The translations under genes were made by a program, and so were the position numbers. From contig NZ_JAOZEW010000023.1 in NCBI RefSeq assembly GCF_025847235.1, forward strand, positions 45,493 to 109,492: DNA of 64,000 nt, written 5' to 3'. Below the pieces are notes generated by a model. That model did not search any database. It saw nothing but the letters and a program-made list of their open reading frames with translations, and was not told where the DNA came from. The stretch comes from Flavobacterium shii (GTDB lineage Bacteria; Bacteroidota; Bacteroidia; Flavobacteriales; Flavobacteriaceae). The stretch's first letter is position 1, and each line of letters starts with the position of its first letter. Positions 43,310 to 54,558 of this stretch are shown here, in pieces.

Positions 43310-44351
43310 GCATCATGATTTTAAAACTGACAGAAAAGGTTTTTCCATCATTCTTGATTATAATTTCCTGACCTGACCACAAGTGGTAGCGTTCGGCTAA
43401 GTTACTAAGTCCACTTTTTGTAGACGTCTCTCCCGCATCTCTGCGATTAATAGCGTTGTATACTGTTATATTTTCACCTTCCTGTTTTATAATTAACTTT
43501 AGTGGAATTTGCTTGGTAAATATGTTGTGTTTTATTGCATTTTCCAGTAATGGTTGTAATGAAAAAGAAGGAACAAAACCTTTAAGCATTTTTATATCCT
43601 CTATTTCTATATCCCATTCCAAAGCATCACCGAAACGTATTTTTTGCATTTCCATATAATTTTTACAAATGTGTATTTCTTCCTCGAGTGTTGTTGCACA
43701 GTCATTGTTATGCGATACGGCAGCTCGCAGAAAATCGGCTAATTGTATTAGATACGTTTCGCCAAGTATGGGGTCTTTTTTATATAAGGCTTTCAACGTA
43801 TTTAATGAATTAAATAGAAAGTGAGGATGAATCTGTTGTTTTAAGAGCAGATTCTCAGCTTGTGAAGTACGAAGTTGTAAACGAGAATTTTCAAGCTCTG
43901 TCTGGATTTTATTCTCCCTGAAAATTACAAAGTCATGCAAAAATAATATAATGGTAGTAAGCACAATAGCAATAGCAATAAATGCTGCCAAAAGCTTATA
44001 GTTATCCAAATGACTTGGAATTTTTGCCAGATAAGAAAAAATTGGCCATAGTGTAAGATAAATTACTATTCCTGAGGTATAGCTAAGACTATACCTGCAT
44101 AATCTAAACTTAAAAAGATCATCAGGAAACTTTTTTGCGCTGTACTTTAAAATCTCAACCAATAAGTTGCTTGTAATAAGCATATAACAAGCTGTTTTAA
44201 TTGCCAGAACAAATAAGGCTGAGAGTATCTCCTCAAACAGAAAGAGTAATAAAAAAGTAAATGGAAAAGCCAGTCCCACCAGCAGCATATTTAACTTTCT
44301 AATCTCTTTGAGATTATATGAATTTACGGTTTTCTTAATATTGTTTATCAT
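43290..44351 (-). CDS. LytS-type sensor histidine kinase
   Basis: 353 residues with four to five N-terminal membrane helices (VGLAFPFTFLLLFLFEEILS and others, to about 150), then the His_kinase domain with QIHPHFLFNSLNTLKALYK (phospho-acceptor His about residue 175) and a degenerate ATPase (LLENAIKHNIF; STKSGLSNLAERYHLW). No periplasmic sensor domain, so it may sense a membrane state. Start codon overlap with the regulator shows a single transcript. Confidence 0.94.
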   Translation of the reverse strand: MINNIKKTVNSYNLKEIRKLNMLLVGLAFPFTFLLLFLFEEILSALFVLAIKTACYMLITSNLLVEILKYSAKKFPDDLFKFRLCRYSLSYTSGIVIYLTLWPIFSYLAKIPSHLDNYKLLAAFIAIAIVLTTIILFLHDFVIFRENKIQTELENSRLQLRTSQAENLLLKQQIHPHFLFNSLNTLKALYKKDPILGETYLIQLADFLRAAVSHNNDCATTLEEEIHICKNYMEMQKIRFGDALEWDIEIEDIKMLKGFVPSFSLQPLLENAIKHNIFTKQIPLKLIIKQEGENITVYNAINRRDAGETSTKSGLSNLAERYHLWSGQEIIIKNDGKTFSVSFKIMMHENNNY

Positions 44352-44492
44352 ATTGATAAAGTTAAACGATTAGTGTATTTTCATTGTAGTTTTAGCATTA
44401 TTTACAGCAAGGAATATACAAAATATGTATGAATATTTTATCTTATCACCCGTTTTACAGTTAATTATAAAATCATACTTTCAGCTACAAAA

Positions 44493-44524
44493 AAAGTCCG
44501 ACTACAAATTGTAGCCGGAACTTT
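44493..44524 (-). terminator. Terminator of the barrel gene
   Basis: A long stem with two mismatches (AGTCCG-A-CTACAA with TTGTAG-C-CGGAACT); on the minus strand it ends in seven T. It lies about 55 bases past the stop. Confidence 0.75.
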
Positions 44525-44577
44525 CATCACGATATCAAAATAAAAAAGCGTGGTAACCTAACCCTTATTTGTTATTT

Positions 44578-45183
44578 TTAAAAAATATAAAACAAACTTA
44601 CCTGACCTGTATTATTTTGAAAATCAGTATTTATACCAGCAGTTTTCACTTTTGTAACATCCGTTAAAGATCTATAATACCTTGCTCCGATTCCTAATCC
44701 ATTTTTGAACTGATAACCAATCCCTGCTGAAACTCCTCCGTCAATTTTTTCGGCATATTTTGTGCCTGAATTGATTCCCAAAGCGCTAAAATTCTCATCT
44801 ACTAATATCCCTACTTGCGGACCTGCCTCAAAATATAAACCAAAATTTGTTTTATACTTTAATAGAATTGGAACTGTTACATAAGATAGTTTTATATCCT
44901 TGCCATCCATAAGACCTCCTTTTATTTTGGCTCCTTGGGTGGAGTATAAAAACTCTTCTTGAATAGAAAACTTATCATTGAATTTGTAACCTACAATACC
45001 ACCCGCATGAAAGCCTGTCAGCCCTTCTGTATCAAAGTCTGCATTAGAAAAATCACTATAGTTCGCTCCGGCTTTTACTCCAAAATAAAGACGATCTGTT
45101 ATGTTTTTGAAAAAGCTTTGGCTAAAACCGCTTGTAGTAGCTAACAGAATACAGCCAATAAATAATTTTTTTATGATGTTCAT
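44578..45183 (-). CDS. Outer-membrane beta-barrel protein (porin/PorT-like)
   Basis: 201 residues: signal peptide (MNIIKKLFIGCILLATTSGF), then eight amphipathic strands ending in F (GQVSLFYIF). YFGVKAGANYSDFSNADFDT and GYKFNDKFSIQEEFLYSTQG are typical of the small OMP_b-brl family. Such proteins are structural barrels of unknown cargo. Transcribed toward the LytS/LytTR pair on the same strand. Confidence 0.86.
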   Translation of the reverse strand: MNIIKKLFIGCILLATTSGFSQSFFKNITDRLYFGVKAGANYSDFSNADFDTEGLTGFHAGGIVGYKFNDKFSIQEEFLYSTQGAKIKGGLMDGKDIKLSYVTVPILLKYKTNFGLYFEAGPQVGILVDENFSALGINSGTKYAEKIDGGVSAGIGYQFKNGLGIGARYYRSLTDVTKVKTAGINTDFQNNTGQVSLFYIF

Positions 45184-45331
45184 AACTTTAAAATTTTAAT
45201 TTTTATACTAATAATTGTTTTTTAACAGGTCAAAAGTATAAAGTCTAAATATTATGAATATTATAAATTGAGGGGAGACGGACAAAATTGAACCCGAAAC
45301 GGATTTTTTGGGTTTATCGAGTCAAAAATGA

Positions 45332-46906
<1,575 letters not shown>

Positions 46907-47157
46907 AAATGTTCACCTTTTTTAAACTAAAACAAAGATATTGGATTTTTCCTATTACATAACCTTATTACTACCTTGTATATTCAATTTCAATCTATTA
47001 TAGTTAATAGTAATTATTAATAGTAAGATTTAAAATTTAATACTGCTGTTTACTTATTCTGAGTTATTTTTTTTAAATTGTAATCAAATATAACACCTAA
47101 CACCCTCAATAAGAAAATATTTTAACTCAATCGAAGGGGAAATAAAAAATAAAGAAA

Positions 47158-47958
47158 ATGATAAAAGTATTTATAGCAGGAGCAACAGGCTGGGCAGGCT
47201 CAGAATTGAGTAAAGGTATTTTTAATATTGACGGAATGCAGTTGGTTGGCGCATTATCCCGAAAACACAAGGGCGAAAATCTCGCGGAAATTCTAAATTT
47301 AGGAGATGTACAAATCCCTGTTTTTGGAGATATAGAAACAGCTCTATCAGAAACTAATTTTGATGTATTGGTGGATTATACAAAGCCCGAAGTAGGCAAA
47401 AAGAATATTATCGCTACATTAAAAAAAGGAAAGAATGTTGTTGTTGGAACATCGGGCTTAACAAACGAAGATTATAGCGAGATCGAAAAAGTAGCTCTTG
47501 AAAACAATGCTTCTGTATTGGCTGTTGGAAATTTTGCTATGACAGTGGTGCTACTGCAAAAATTTGCTGAAATGGCTGCCAAGTACATTCCAAATTTCGA
47601 AATTATTGATTATGCACATCAAGATAAAATTGATAGCCCAAGCGGAACAGCCAGAGAATTAGCACATCGCCTTTCTCAAATCCAAAAGCCAACGGTTCAT
47701 GTTTCTAATGATGAAATAATTGGCGATAAAGCAAGTCGTGGAGCAAACTTAGATGGTGTACAAGTTCATTCTATTCGGCTTCCGGGACACGTTATTTCCA
47801 TCGAAACTATTTTCGGATTACAAGATGAAAAATTAACCATCCGACATGATTCCGGTACAAGTGCGCAACCTTATGTAAAAGGTGCCATACTTGCCATTGA
47901 AAAAGTAGGAACATTTAAAGGATTAAGACGTGGTTTGGGCTCTGTAATGGAATTTTAA
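47158..47958 (+). CDS. dapB: DapB-like dihydrodipicolinate reductase homologue
   Basis: 266 residues, close to the longer Gram-positive-type DapB. N-terminal Rossmann fold (VFIAGATGWAGSEL, DYTKPEVGKKNI, VVGTSGLTNEDY), then FEIIDYAHQDKIDSPSGTAR. DapB normally has E-x-HH-x-x-K-x-D-x-PSGTA: here the first His of the HH pair reads Ala while the second His, Lys and PSGTA remain. It may be a working reductase with altered chemistry or a paralogue with another imine substrate; a normal shorter DapB probably exists elsewhere. Single gene, no lysine-pathway neighbours. Confidence 0.8.
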   Translation: MIKVFIAGATGWAGSELSKGIFNIDGMQLVGALSRKHKGENLAEILNLGDVQIPVFGDIETALSETNFDVLVDYTKPEVGKKNIIATLKKGKNVVVGTSGLTNEDYSEIEKVALENNASVLAVGNFAMTVVLLQKFAEMAAKYIPNFEIIDYAHQDKIDSPSGTARELAHRLSQIQKPTVHVSNDEIIGDKASRGANLDGVQVHSIRLPGHVISIETIFGLQDEKLTIRHDSGTSAQPYVKGAILAIEKVGTFKGLRRGLGSVMEF

Positions 47959-48032
47959 AATTCAAAATTGCGCAAAGTCGGAGACATTTGCGCAGCACAA
48001 GTATGAAATGTTTAGCAAAAAATATAGACTAC

Positions 48033-49034
48033 TTATTTCATTTTCACAACAACTTTTCCTTTTGTACGTCCACTTTCTACATAAGATAGTGCTTCGTTTA
48101 ATTCTTCAAAAGGAAAGATTTTATCCATAACCGGTTTAATTATTCCCGATTCTATAAGAGCAGTAATTTTACTTAACTGTTCCCCTTGCGCTCTCATAAA
48201 TAAAAAGGAATAATCAATATTTCGATTTCTCGCTTTCTTACGTATGCCGGCACTTATTAAGGAAAGAATTTTTTTTACATACCAGGGCGCTCCAATTTCT
48301 TTTGCAAAATCCGGAGTTGGAGGCCCTGAAATTGAAATTAATTTTCCGCCGGATTTTAATATGTTTATCGATTTTTCAAGTGTTTTTTTATCCTGACTAT
48401 TCAATACAACATCATAATTACTTAGGCGTTTCTCGAAATCTTCATTTTTATAATCAATAATTAAATCGGCACCTAACTCTTTTAATAACTCGGAACTTTT
48501 TATACTTGCAGTGGTAGCAACCTTAGCGCCTAAATGTTTCGCAAGCTGAATTGCAATGGTTCCTACGCCTCCGGAGCCTGCCTGAATAAACACTTTATCC
48601 CCTTCTTTTATTTGTGCTCTTTCAACCAGTACCTGCCAAGCTGTAAGAGCCACCAAGGGAATGGATGCGGCTTCTTCCATAGAAAGATTCTTAGGCTTGA
48701 GTGCTACATCTTTTTCATCTATGGCAATAAAAGCTGCAAATGTTCCGATGCGAAAATCAGATGGTCTGGCATAGATTTCATCACCAACTTTGAACTTTTT
48801 CACATTTTTCCCAACCTTAGTTATTATACCTGCTACATCATGTCCCAGAATTAATGGAAGTTTATAAGGCAAAATGAGTTTAAATTCGCCTGCCTTTATT
48901 TTGGAATCCAAAAAATTCAATCCAGATGCGTAAACATCAACCAGAACATCATTATCCTTTACTTCCGGTACAGGCATATCTACAAGCTCCAATCTGGAAT
49001 TTTTACTATACTTGTTAATTATAAATGCTTTCAT
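48033..49034 (-). CDS. NADP-dependent MDR (quinone reductase-like)
   Basis: 333 residues. Medium-chain dehydrogenase with GHDVAGIITKVGKNVKKFKV, the nucleotide loop GSGGVGTIAIQLAKHLGAKV and no structural zinc cysteines, as in zeta-crystallin-type quinone oxidoreductases. It would reduce quinones or enals with NADPH. Last of three oxidoreductase genes after the TetR gene, 25 bases from the SDR gene. A TATACT word at 49039–49044 just before its start is only half an operator. Confidence 0.9.
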   Translation of the reverse strand: MKAFIINKYSKNSRLELVDMPVPEVKDNDVLVDVYASGLNFLDSKIKAGEFKLILPYKLPLILGHDVAGIITKVGKNVKKFKVGDEIYARPSDFRIGTFAAFIAIDEKDVALKPKNLSMEEAASIPLVALTAWQVLVERAQIKEGDKVFIQAGSGGVGTIAIQLAKHLGAKVATTASIKSSELLKELGADLIIDYKNEDFEKRLSNYDVVLNSQDKKTLEKSINILKSGGKLISISGPPTPDFAKEIGAPWYVKKILSLISAGIRKKARNRNIDYSFLFMRAQGEQLSKITALIESGIIKPVMDKIFPFEELNEALSYVESGRTKGKVVVKMK

Positions 49035-49059
49035 TTTATATACTTTAAAACTTTATTTA

Positions 49060-49824
49060 TTACTTAAGACTTGTGTATGCTTTTTTAGGATTTACCAGAT
49101 TAAAAGCTAGTTTAGGGAAAAACCTGCTTACAAAATATAGTAACTTGGAATCCCCAACACGAATCGTAAATTGATCTTTTTTAAGTCCCGAAATAAGTGC
49201 TGTTACCAACTGTTCTGTGGTTAATTTTTTGTCATTTCTATTAGCCGTCATCTCTGTTGCTACAACTGGAGGTAACAGCTCAAATACTTTTACGTTACTT
49301 CCCAATATCTCCAAATCTTTCCTAAGCAATCGGGTATAAAAACTTAAAGCTGCTTTAGTTGCAGAATAAGTTGGCTCTTCGATGGCTGGAACTAAACTTA
49401 AAATTGATGTTGTGTTTATTATTGCCCCTTCCTTTCTTGATTTGAGCATATTAATAAAAAGATCATTCAGTCTTATAACACCCAAATAATTAACGTTCAT
49501 TTCATAAATTGCATTCTTCAGAATTTGTTCATTTGCAATTCCAAGATTTAGCGCCGGACTTCCAACACCTGCATTATTGTATAAAATATCAATTCCGCCC
49601 AAAGAAACCACCTTATTAAAGAGGGATAATGCATCATCGGGATTCTCGACATCACTTTTTATAACTGTTAATTGGGGAAGTGTTTTTTTTGCAGTATCTA
49701 ATTTAGCCTGATTTCTACCTGTAATAATCACGTTGGCTCCTTCTGATAAAAACTGTCTGGCAGATTCTAATCCAATACCAGAAGCACCTCCGGTAATCAA
49801 TATTGTTTTACCTTTTATATCCAT
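49060..49824 (-). CDS. Short-chain dehydrogenase (DltE-like)
   Basis: 254 residues. Classical SDR: TGGASGIG cofactor loop, NNAG strand motif and the YSATK (YxxxK) catalytic pair, with Ser in TTSILSLVPAIEEP. C-terminal ~25 residues (RFFPKLAFNLVNPKKAY) are absent from the neighbouring paralogue. NAD(P)H-dependent; substrate unknown. Downstream of the paralogous SDR, probably one transcript. Confidence 0.92.
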   Translation of the reverse strand: MDIKGKTILITGGASGIGLESARQFLSEGANVIITGRNQAKLDTAKKTLPQLTVIKSDVENPDDALSLFNKVVSLGGIDILYNNAGVGSPALNLGIANEQILKNAIYEMNVNYLGVIRLNDLFINMLKSRKEGAIINTTSILSLVPAIEEPTYSATKAALSFYTRLLRKDLEILGSNVKVFELLPPVVATEMTANRNDKKLTTEQLVTALISGLKKDQFTIRVGDSKLLYFVSRFFPKLAFNLVNPKKAYTSLK

Positions 49825-49940
49825 TTTATTTAAATTTTTTATTCTCTAAATAAATTCTCCGTTATTAAATTTAAGAAACTTTTTTTGAAAAAATAGTCAG
49901 TTATTTCTACTTTCATAACGAAGAACTTAATTTTACTTAA

Positions 49941-50633
49941 TTATTTAAAAAATTGTTTAGAATCTCCTACTGGAACATCAAACTGATTTTTTTCTAAAGC
50001 AAGAAGTAATTCATCGGCAACATCTTCTGGTGGAATACCGTTTGCCCCTCCTATTCCTGCCGAAAATTCTGTATTTACCAATGGAGGATATACCTCATAA
50101 ATCTGGATATTTTTTTCTTCTTCGTATGTGTATCTCAATGCAACGGTATAACTATGCAATGCAGCCTTTGTCGCACCGTAAGTAGGTAGAAATTTATGAC
50201 TGTCGAAAACTGCAATTGACGAAATATTTATAATAGCTGCCTCTGCCTTTTTAGCCAGGTGAGGCAGTAACAATTCTGTAAAATGTATCACACTAAAATA
50301 GTTCGTATTCATTTCGATAAGTGCTTTTTCATGTGCATTTTTGGTTTCACTTAAAAGGTAAGCAAAAGCAGCACCAGCATTATTGATGATTATGTTCACC
50401 TCCGGATAATTCTCCTTTAATTGTGTTGCAATACGAACTCTATCTGTTTCCAATGATAAATCCCCTTGTATCGCAATAGCATTATCCAATTGTTTTAATG
50501 CATTTTGCAAACGTTCTTCATTACGCCCATTAATGATTATTTTATTCCCCGCAGCGCTTAATTTTTTAGCTATAGCCAACCCTATTCCTGCGCTCCCTCC
50601 AGTTATAAATACTGTATTTCCTGTTGTTTTCAT
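49941..50633 (-). CDS. Short-chain dehydrogenase (DltE-like), shorter paralogue
   Basis: 230 residues with TGGSAGIG, NNAG, ISSIAVFDS and YGATK motifs. Ends early at VGDSKQFFK, about 20 residues short of the next SDR; the common core is complete. It is the first gene after the TetR gene on the same strand, with two operator copies just upstream (50711–50750), so it is the most direct regulated target. Confidence 0.92.
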   Translation of the reverse strand: MKTTGNTVFITGGSAGIGLAIAKKLSAAGNKIIINGRNEERLQNALKQLDNAIAIQGDLSLETDRVRIATQLKENYPEVNIIINNAGAAFAYLLSETKNAHEKALIEMNTNYFSVIHFTELLLPHLAKKAEAAIINISSIAVFDSHKFLPTYGATKAALHSYTVALRYTYEEEKNIQIYEVYPPLVNTEFSAGIGGANGIPPEDVADELLLALEKNQFDVPVGDSKQFFK

Positions 50634-50710
50634 TATTGTTTATTTAAATTAAAAAATTATTTTTATTTTGTTTATTTTATAGATATTTACGATTCTATTA
50701 TTTAAACATT

Positions 50711-50726
50711 TATACTATTTAGTTTA
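50711..50726. promoter_or_regulatory. TetR operator copy 1
   Basis: TATACT-ATTT-AGTTTA. Same half-sites and 4-base spacer as the perfect copy at 51383. It lies 78 bases before the first SDR start. Confidence 0.5.
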
Positions 50727-50734
50727 TTTTAAAA

Positions 50735-50750
50735 TATACTTTTTAGTTTA
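50735..50750. promoter_or_regulatory. TetR operator copy 2
   Basis: TATACT-TTTT-AGTTTA, repeated exactly 24 bases after copy 1, just inside the spacer after the TetR stop. Confidence 0.5.
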
Positions 50751-50767
50751 TTTTTATCTAAAAAAAA

Positions 50768-51358
50768 TTACAGAGCGTATTGCTCCAATTCAGATTTTAG
50801 ACTCTTAATAAGACCTTGCATAGGTTTAGCAGTGTCCATAACTCTACACATTACAATCCCTCCTTCTATAGCAGCAACCATTTTAAAAGCAAAAACAACA
50901 GGATCAAGAGTATTGGAAAATTCACCAATATTAATTCCTTCCTGAAGCAAAGCAGTAATTTCTTCCTGACCAGTTCTAAACACTTTGGCTACTTTCAATT
51001 TTACACCCGGATAATTATCATCGGCCTCTACAGCCGTATTAAATATAGGACATCCTCCGGAAATGTATGTTTCAATAGGATTTTTATAAAAGTCCATAAA
51101 TGCAAGCACTTTACCTTTGGGTGTTTTACCTTTAGAAACAGCAGCTCTTACTTTATCCGAAATCTTCTTAAGCGATAAATCTATAACTTGTTCAGACAAA
51201 TCATCTTTACCTTGAAAATGACCGTAAAGACACCCCTTGGTAAGCTTTGTCGCCTCAAGGACATCATCTATATTCACTCCCGAAATACCTTTCTCATTAT
51301 AAAGTGGTACCGCAGTTTCTAATATGAATTGTTTTGTTTTTTCGGCCTTTGTAAGCAT
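50768..51358 (-). CDS. TetR/AcrR family regulator
   Basis: 196 residues from ATG 51358 (MLTKAEKTKQFILETAVPLY); a TTG 12 bases earlier is in frame but unlikely. N-terminal HTH: GVNIDDVLEATKLTKGCLYG-HFQGKDDL. C-terminal ligand domain carries the SISGGCP-like stretch YISGGCPIFNTAVEADD seen in the TetR group near oxidoreductases of electrophile or quinone response. Operators flank the gene, so it should repress itself and the SDR/SDR/MDR genes. Confidence 0.94.
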   Translation of the reverse strand: MLTKAEKTKQFILETAVPLYNEKGISGVNIDDVLEATKLTKGCLYGHFQGKDDLSEQVIDLSLKKISDKVRAAVSKGKTPKGKVLAFMDFYKNPIETYISGGCPIFNTAVEADDNYPGVKLKVAKVFRTGQEEITALLQEGINIGEFSNTLDPVVFAFKMVAAIEGGIVMCRVMDTAKPMQGLIKSLKSELEQYAL

Positions 51359-51382
51359 TGTATGTTGCAATTAGAATACAAA

Positions 51383-51398
51383 TATACTAAAAAGTATA
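51383..51398. promoter_or_regulatory. TetR operator copy 3 (perfect palindrome)
   Basis: TATACT-AAAA-AGTATA, a perfect 16-base palindrome 25 bases before the regulator ATG (51358), a standard autorepression site. The remaining gap to 51693 has a TATTTTTG -7-like box at 51601–51608 and no gene. Confidence 0.65.
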
Positions 51399-51693
51399 TT
51401 TTAATACACCTAAAAAATAAATATAAATATACAAATGACCTAAATTACAAGATATTACAAAGAATTTCTTACAGCTAACAAAGAATTATTTTCAATATTA
51501 ATGAATATTTTATTTATATGTATCTTAAAAACGATAAGTTATTCTGAGTACAATAATTTCATTATCAACATCTTTTAGAATAAAATCTTCATTATAACTT
51601 TATTTTTGTAATTTTATAATACCTATTCAATAGAGGTATATTCGGTTTATTTTTAAAGATTCAGATTATAATAACATAATAAAACACTCTAGA

Positions 51694-52488
51694 ATGAATA
51701 GTATCGGGACAAAAAAAAATTTGTTTTCAAAATCAATAGATTCTTATTTAGAGGGTGTTTATCAAGGGTATCGTTTTACGGCTCGCTTTTTTAGAGAAGC
51801 ATTTACATCTCCTTTTCATTGGCGGGAAATTATCAATCAATGTTTTGAAGTAGGATTAAAATCACTTTCATTAATAACGCTTACCGGATTCATTGTTGGT
51901 ATCGTTTTTACAAAACAATCACGCCCCTCATTAGAGACTTTCGGTGCCGTTTCCTGGTTACCATCATTAATAGGAATCGCTATTGTAAGGGCTTTAGGTC
52001 CACTGGTAACTGCATTAATTTGTGCGGGTAAAGTTGGTTCAAGCATTAGTGCAGAGCTGGGCTCCATGAAAGTAACAGAGCAAATTGAAGCTATGGAAGT
52101 TTCTGCGATCAATCCTTTCAAATATCTGGTTGTTACCCGCGTTCTTGCTACAACAATCTCTATACCTATTCTGGCATTGTATTGCAGTTGTGTAGGATTA
52201 TTGGGCTCTTATTATAATGTTCACTCCGAAGAAGCTACCAGTTTGGTAACGTTTTATAAAAATGCCTTTTCTAATATTTCTTTTTTAGACATCTTTTCAT
52301 CTCTCATTAAATCTATTGTTTATGGTTTTACTATTGGAATTGTTGGCTGTTATAAAGGATTTTATGCCAAACAAGGAACTCGTGGCGTAGGAAAGGCAAC
52401 AAATCATGCGGTGGTGCTTGCAATGTTTCTTATCTTTTTTGAAGAAGTTATTATTGTACAAGTTGTTAATTGGATAAGATATTTTTAA
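51694..52488 (+). CDS. MlaE-type ABC lipid-transport permease
   Basis: 264 residues, 5–6 helices. GIVFTKQSRPSLETFGAV, ALGPLVTALICAGKVGSSIS-AELGSM and TEQIEAMEVSAINPFKYLVV are hallmarks of MlaE/YrbE permeases of MCE transporters. It forms the inner-membrane channel for lipids moved to or from the outer membrane. First of three tightly packed genes. Confidence 0.93.
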   Translation: MNSIGTKKNLFSKSIDSYLEGVYQGYRFTARFFREAFTSPFHWREIINQCFEVGLKSLSLITLTGFIVGIVFTKQSRPSLETFGAVSWLPSLIGIAIVRALGPLVTALICAGKVGSSISAELGSMKVTEQIEAMEVSAINPFKYLVVTRVLATTISIPILALYCSCVGLLGSYYNVHSEEATSLVTFYKNAFSNISFLDIFSSLIKSIVYGFTIGIVGCYKGFYAKQGTRGVGKATNHAVVLAMFLIFFEEVIIVQVVNWIRYF

Positions 52489-52489
52489 A

Positions 52490-53269
52490 ATGGAGAGACA
52501 CAAAGTACAACATAATATTAATACAGACGAAACAGTCATAAAAATCAACGGATTATATAAATCCTTTGGTGAGCTGGATGTTTTAAAGGGTGTGGACTTA
52601 ACAGTTCACAGGGGTGAAAATATTGCTGTACTTGGAAAATCCGGTTCTGGTAAATCGGTATTGATAAAAACTCTTGTGGGATTATTAAAACCTGACAAAG
52701 GCGAAATAATGGTATTGGGAAAACAGGTTAATAAATTACACCGAAAAGAATTAGACGAGCTGCGATTGCGAATTGGATTTTCGTTTCAAAACAGTGCTTT
52801 GTATGATAGTATGAATGTTTATCAAAATCTGGCATTTCCGCTAACAATGAACGTGAAGAACCTTTCTAAAAAAGAAGTGAATAATGCCGTTGAAGAAGCG
52901 CTGGATGCTGTAGGATTAAAAGATAAAATAAAGGAACTCCCTGCAGATCTTTCTGGAGGGCAACGCAAGAGAATCGGGATAGCAAGAACATTGATTCTTA
53001 ACCCCGAAATAATGTTGTACGATGAGCCTACAGCTGGATTAGATCCTATTACAAGTACCGAAATTAATGATCTTATTGTAGAAGTACAACAGAGATATAA
53101 AACCAGTTCTGTTATTATTACCCATGATCTTACCTGTGCCAAAAATACTTGTGATCGCATCGCCATGCTGGTTGAAGGGGAATTTTTGAAAGTCGGAAAA
53201 TTTGAAGAAGTTTTAAACTTAGATAATAAACAGGTAAAAGAGTTTTTTAACTATAATTTTATACAATAA
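52490..53269 (+). CDS. MlaF-type ABC ATPase
   Basis: 259 residues. Walker A GKSGSGKSVLIKTL, signature LSGGQRKRIGIARTL, Walker B MLYDEPTAGLDP and H-loop THDL are all present. Starts one base after the permease stop. The N-terminal ~15 residues before VIKINGLYKS are extra. Drives lipid transport with MlaE and MlaD-like partners. Confidence 0.95.
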   Translation: MERHKVQHNINTDETVIKINGLYKSFGELDVLKGVDLTVHRGENIAVLGKSGSGKSVLIKTLVGLLKPDKGEIMVLGKQVNKLHRKELDELRLRIGFSFQNSALYDSMNVYQNLAFPLTMNVKNLSKKEVNNAVEEALDAVGLKDKIKELPADLSGGQRKRIGIARTLILNPEIMLYDEPTAGLDPITSTEINDLIVEVQQRYKTSSVIITHDLTCAKNTCDRIAMLVEGEFLKVGKFEEVLNLDNKQVKEFFNYNFIQ

Positions 53270-53272
53270 GTT

Positions 53273-54262
53273 ATGAATGAGTCTCCTAATAAACGTGGTA
53301 TAATTGTGGGTCTTTTTATTTTACTAGGAATAATTTTCCTTGCATTGGGAATTCTAATGGTAGGTAATCTGCATGAAACCTTTAAAAATAAAGTACAGTT
53401 AGTTTGCCTATTTGATGATGTAAATGGATTGCAAAAAGGAAATAACATTTGGTTCTCGGGTGTTAAAGTAGGAACTGTCGCTAGTGTAAGTCTCAATGAT
53501 AAATCACATGTTTTAGTGCGCTTAAATGTGGAGAAAAACATACAAAATTTCATTCGTAAAGATGCCAAAGTCAAAATAAGTAATGATGGACTTATTGGTA
53601 ATAAAGTCATCGTTATCTATGGAGGTACTTCTCAATCTAATGCTGTGCAGGAAGGAGACACTTTGGCTATTGAGAAATCATTAACCACAGAAAATATCAT
53701 GAATACGTTGCAGAAAAACAATGAAAATATTCTGGCTATTACCACTGATTTTAAAACTATAAGCAAAAAACTAACGACAAGCGAGGGAACGGTTGGGAAA
53801 TTAATAAATGACAATACATTATACAATAACATCAATTCGGCAACTGCATCTCTTAATGATGCTTCTGCAAAAGCAAAAGATCTCATGACTTCGCTTAATA
53901 GTTTTAGCTCAAAATTAAATAAAAAAGGAACTCTTGCCAATGAATTAGTAACAGATACTGTTGTTTTTAGTTCGATAAAAAAATCTGCATTGCAATTACA
54001 TCAAATGACTCAAAATGCCAATGCATTAGTGACAAATCTAAAAGAAGCAAGTGCAAATCCAAATACTACTATTGGCGTCTTGATGCACGATGAACAATCG
54101 GGTGCCAATTTGAAAAAAACACTGGAAAATCTGGAAAGCAGCTCTGAGAAATTAAATGAAGATCTCGAGGCTGCCAAACACAACTTTTTATTAAGAGGTT
54201 ATTTTAAAAAGAAAGATAAAGATGCAAAAAAAGCTGCCGCAAAGGAGCTAAAAAACAACTAG
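53273..54262 (+). CDS. MlaD-type MCE substrate-binding protein
   Basis: 329 residues: one N-terminal membrane helix (IIVGLFILLGIIFLALGILM), an MCE domain (VCLFDDVNGLQKGNNIWFSG, VGTVASVSL... to GGTSQS) and a long helical tail (~150 residues) with heptad-like runs (TSEGTVGKLINDNTLYNNIN). It hangs in the periplasm and ferries lipids. Starts 3 bases after the ATPase stop, completing the set; no MlaC or MlaA is in the window. Confidence 0.92.
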   Translation: MNESPNKRGIIVGLFILLGIIFLALGILMVGNLHETFKNKVQLVCLFDDVNGLQKGNNIWFSGVKVGTVASVSLNDKSHVLVRLNVEKNIQNFIRKDAKVKISNDGLIGNKVIVIYGGTSQSNAVQEGDTLAIEKSLTTENIMNTLQKNNENILAITTDFKTISKKLTTSEGTVGKLINDNTLYNNINSATASLNDASAKAKDLMTSLNSFSSKLNKKGTLANELVTDTVVFSSIKKSALQLHQMTQNANALVTNLKEASANPNTTIGVLMHDEQSGANLKKTLENLESSSEKLNEDLEAAKHNFLLRGYFKKKDKDAKKAAAKELKNN

Positions 54263-54558
54263 AATTGATCGTATTAATTAGAACTCCCCTCCTATTATAG
54301 GCTTTTATACCAAGCTTAAGATTGAAAAAAGATGTTAATCGGGGGTAAATGTTAAAGAATACATCTTCATTTGGAGAAAATAAAAAAAGACCTGCAAGGA
54401 TTAATCTGACTTTCAGAAGGTATCATTTGTTTTAACAAAAAATAACGTAGGATAATCCTCAACTTAGTCATAAAACACACACTGTCTGAATCTTGTATTA
54501 GGTTTCTCCTATCTTTTTTACTATTTTTGCAACCTTTTTTTATTAATATAATACAACA

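Noticed and set aside
49039..49055. TATACT word before the MDR gene as a fourth TetR operator
   Set aside because: Only one half-site; the second half reads AACTTT, not AGTTTA or AGTATA.
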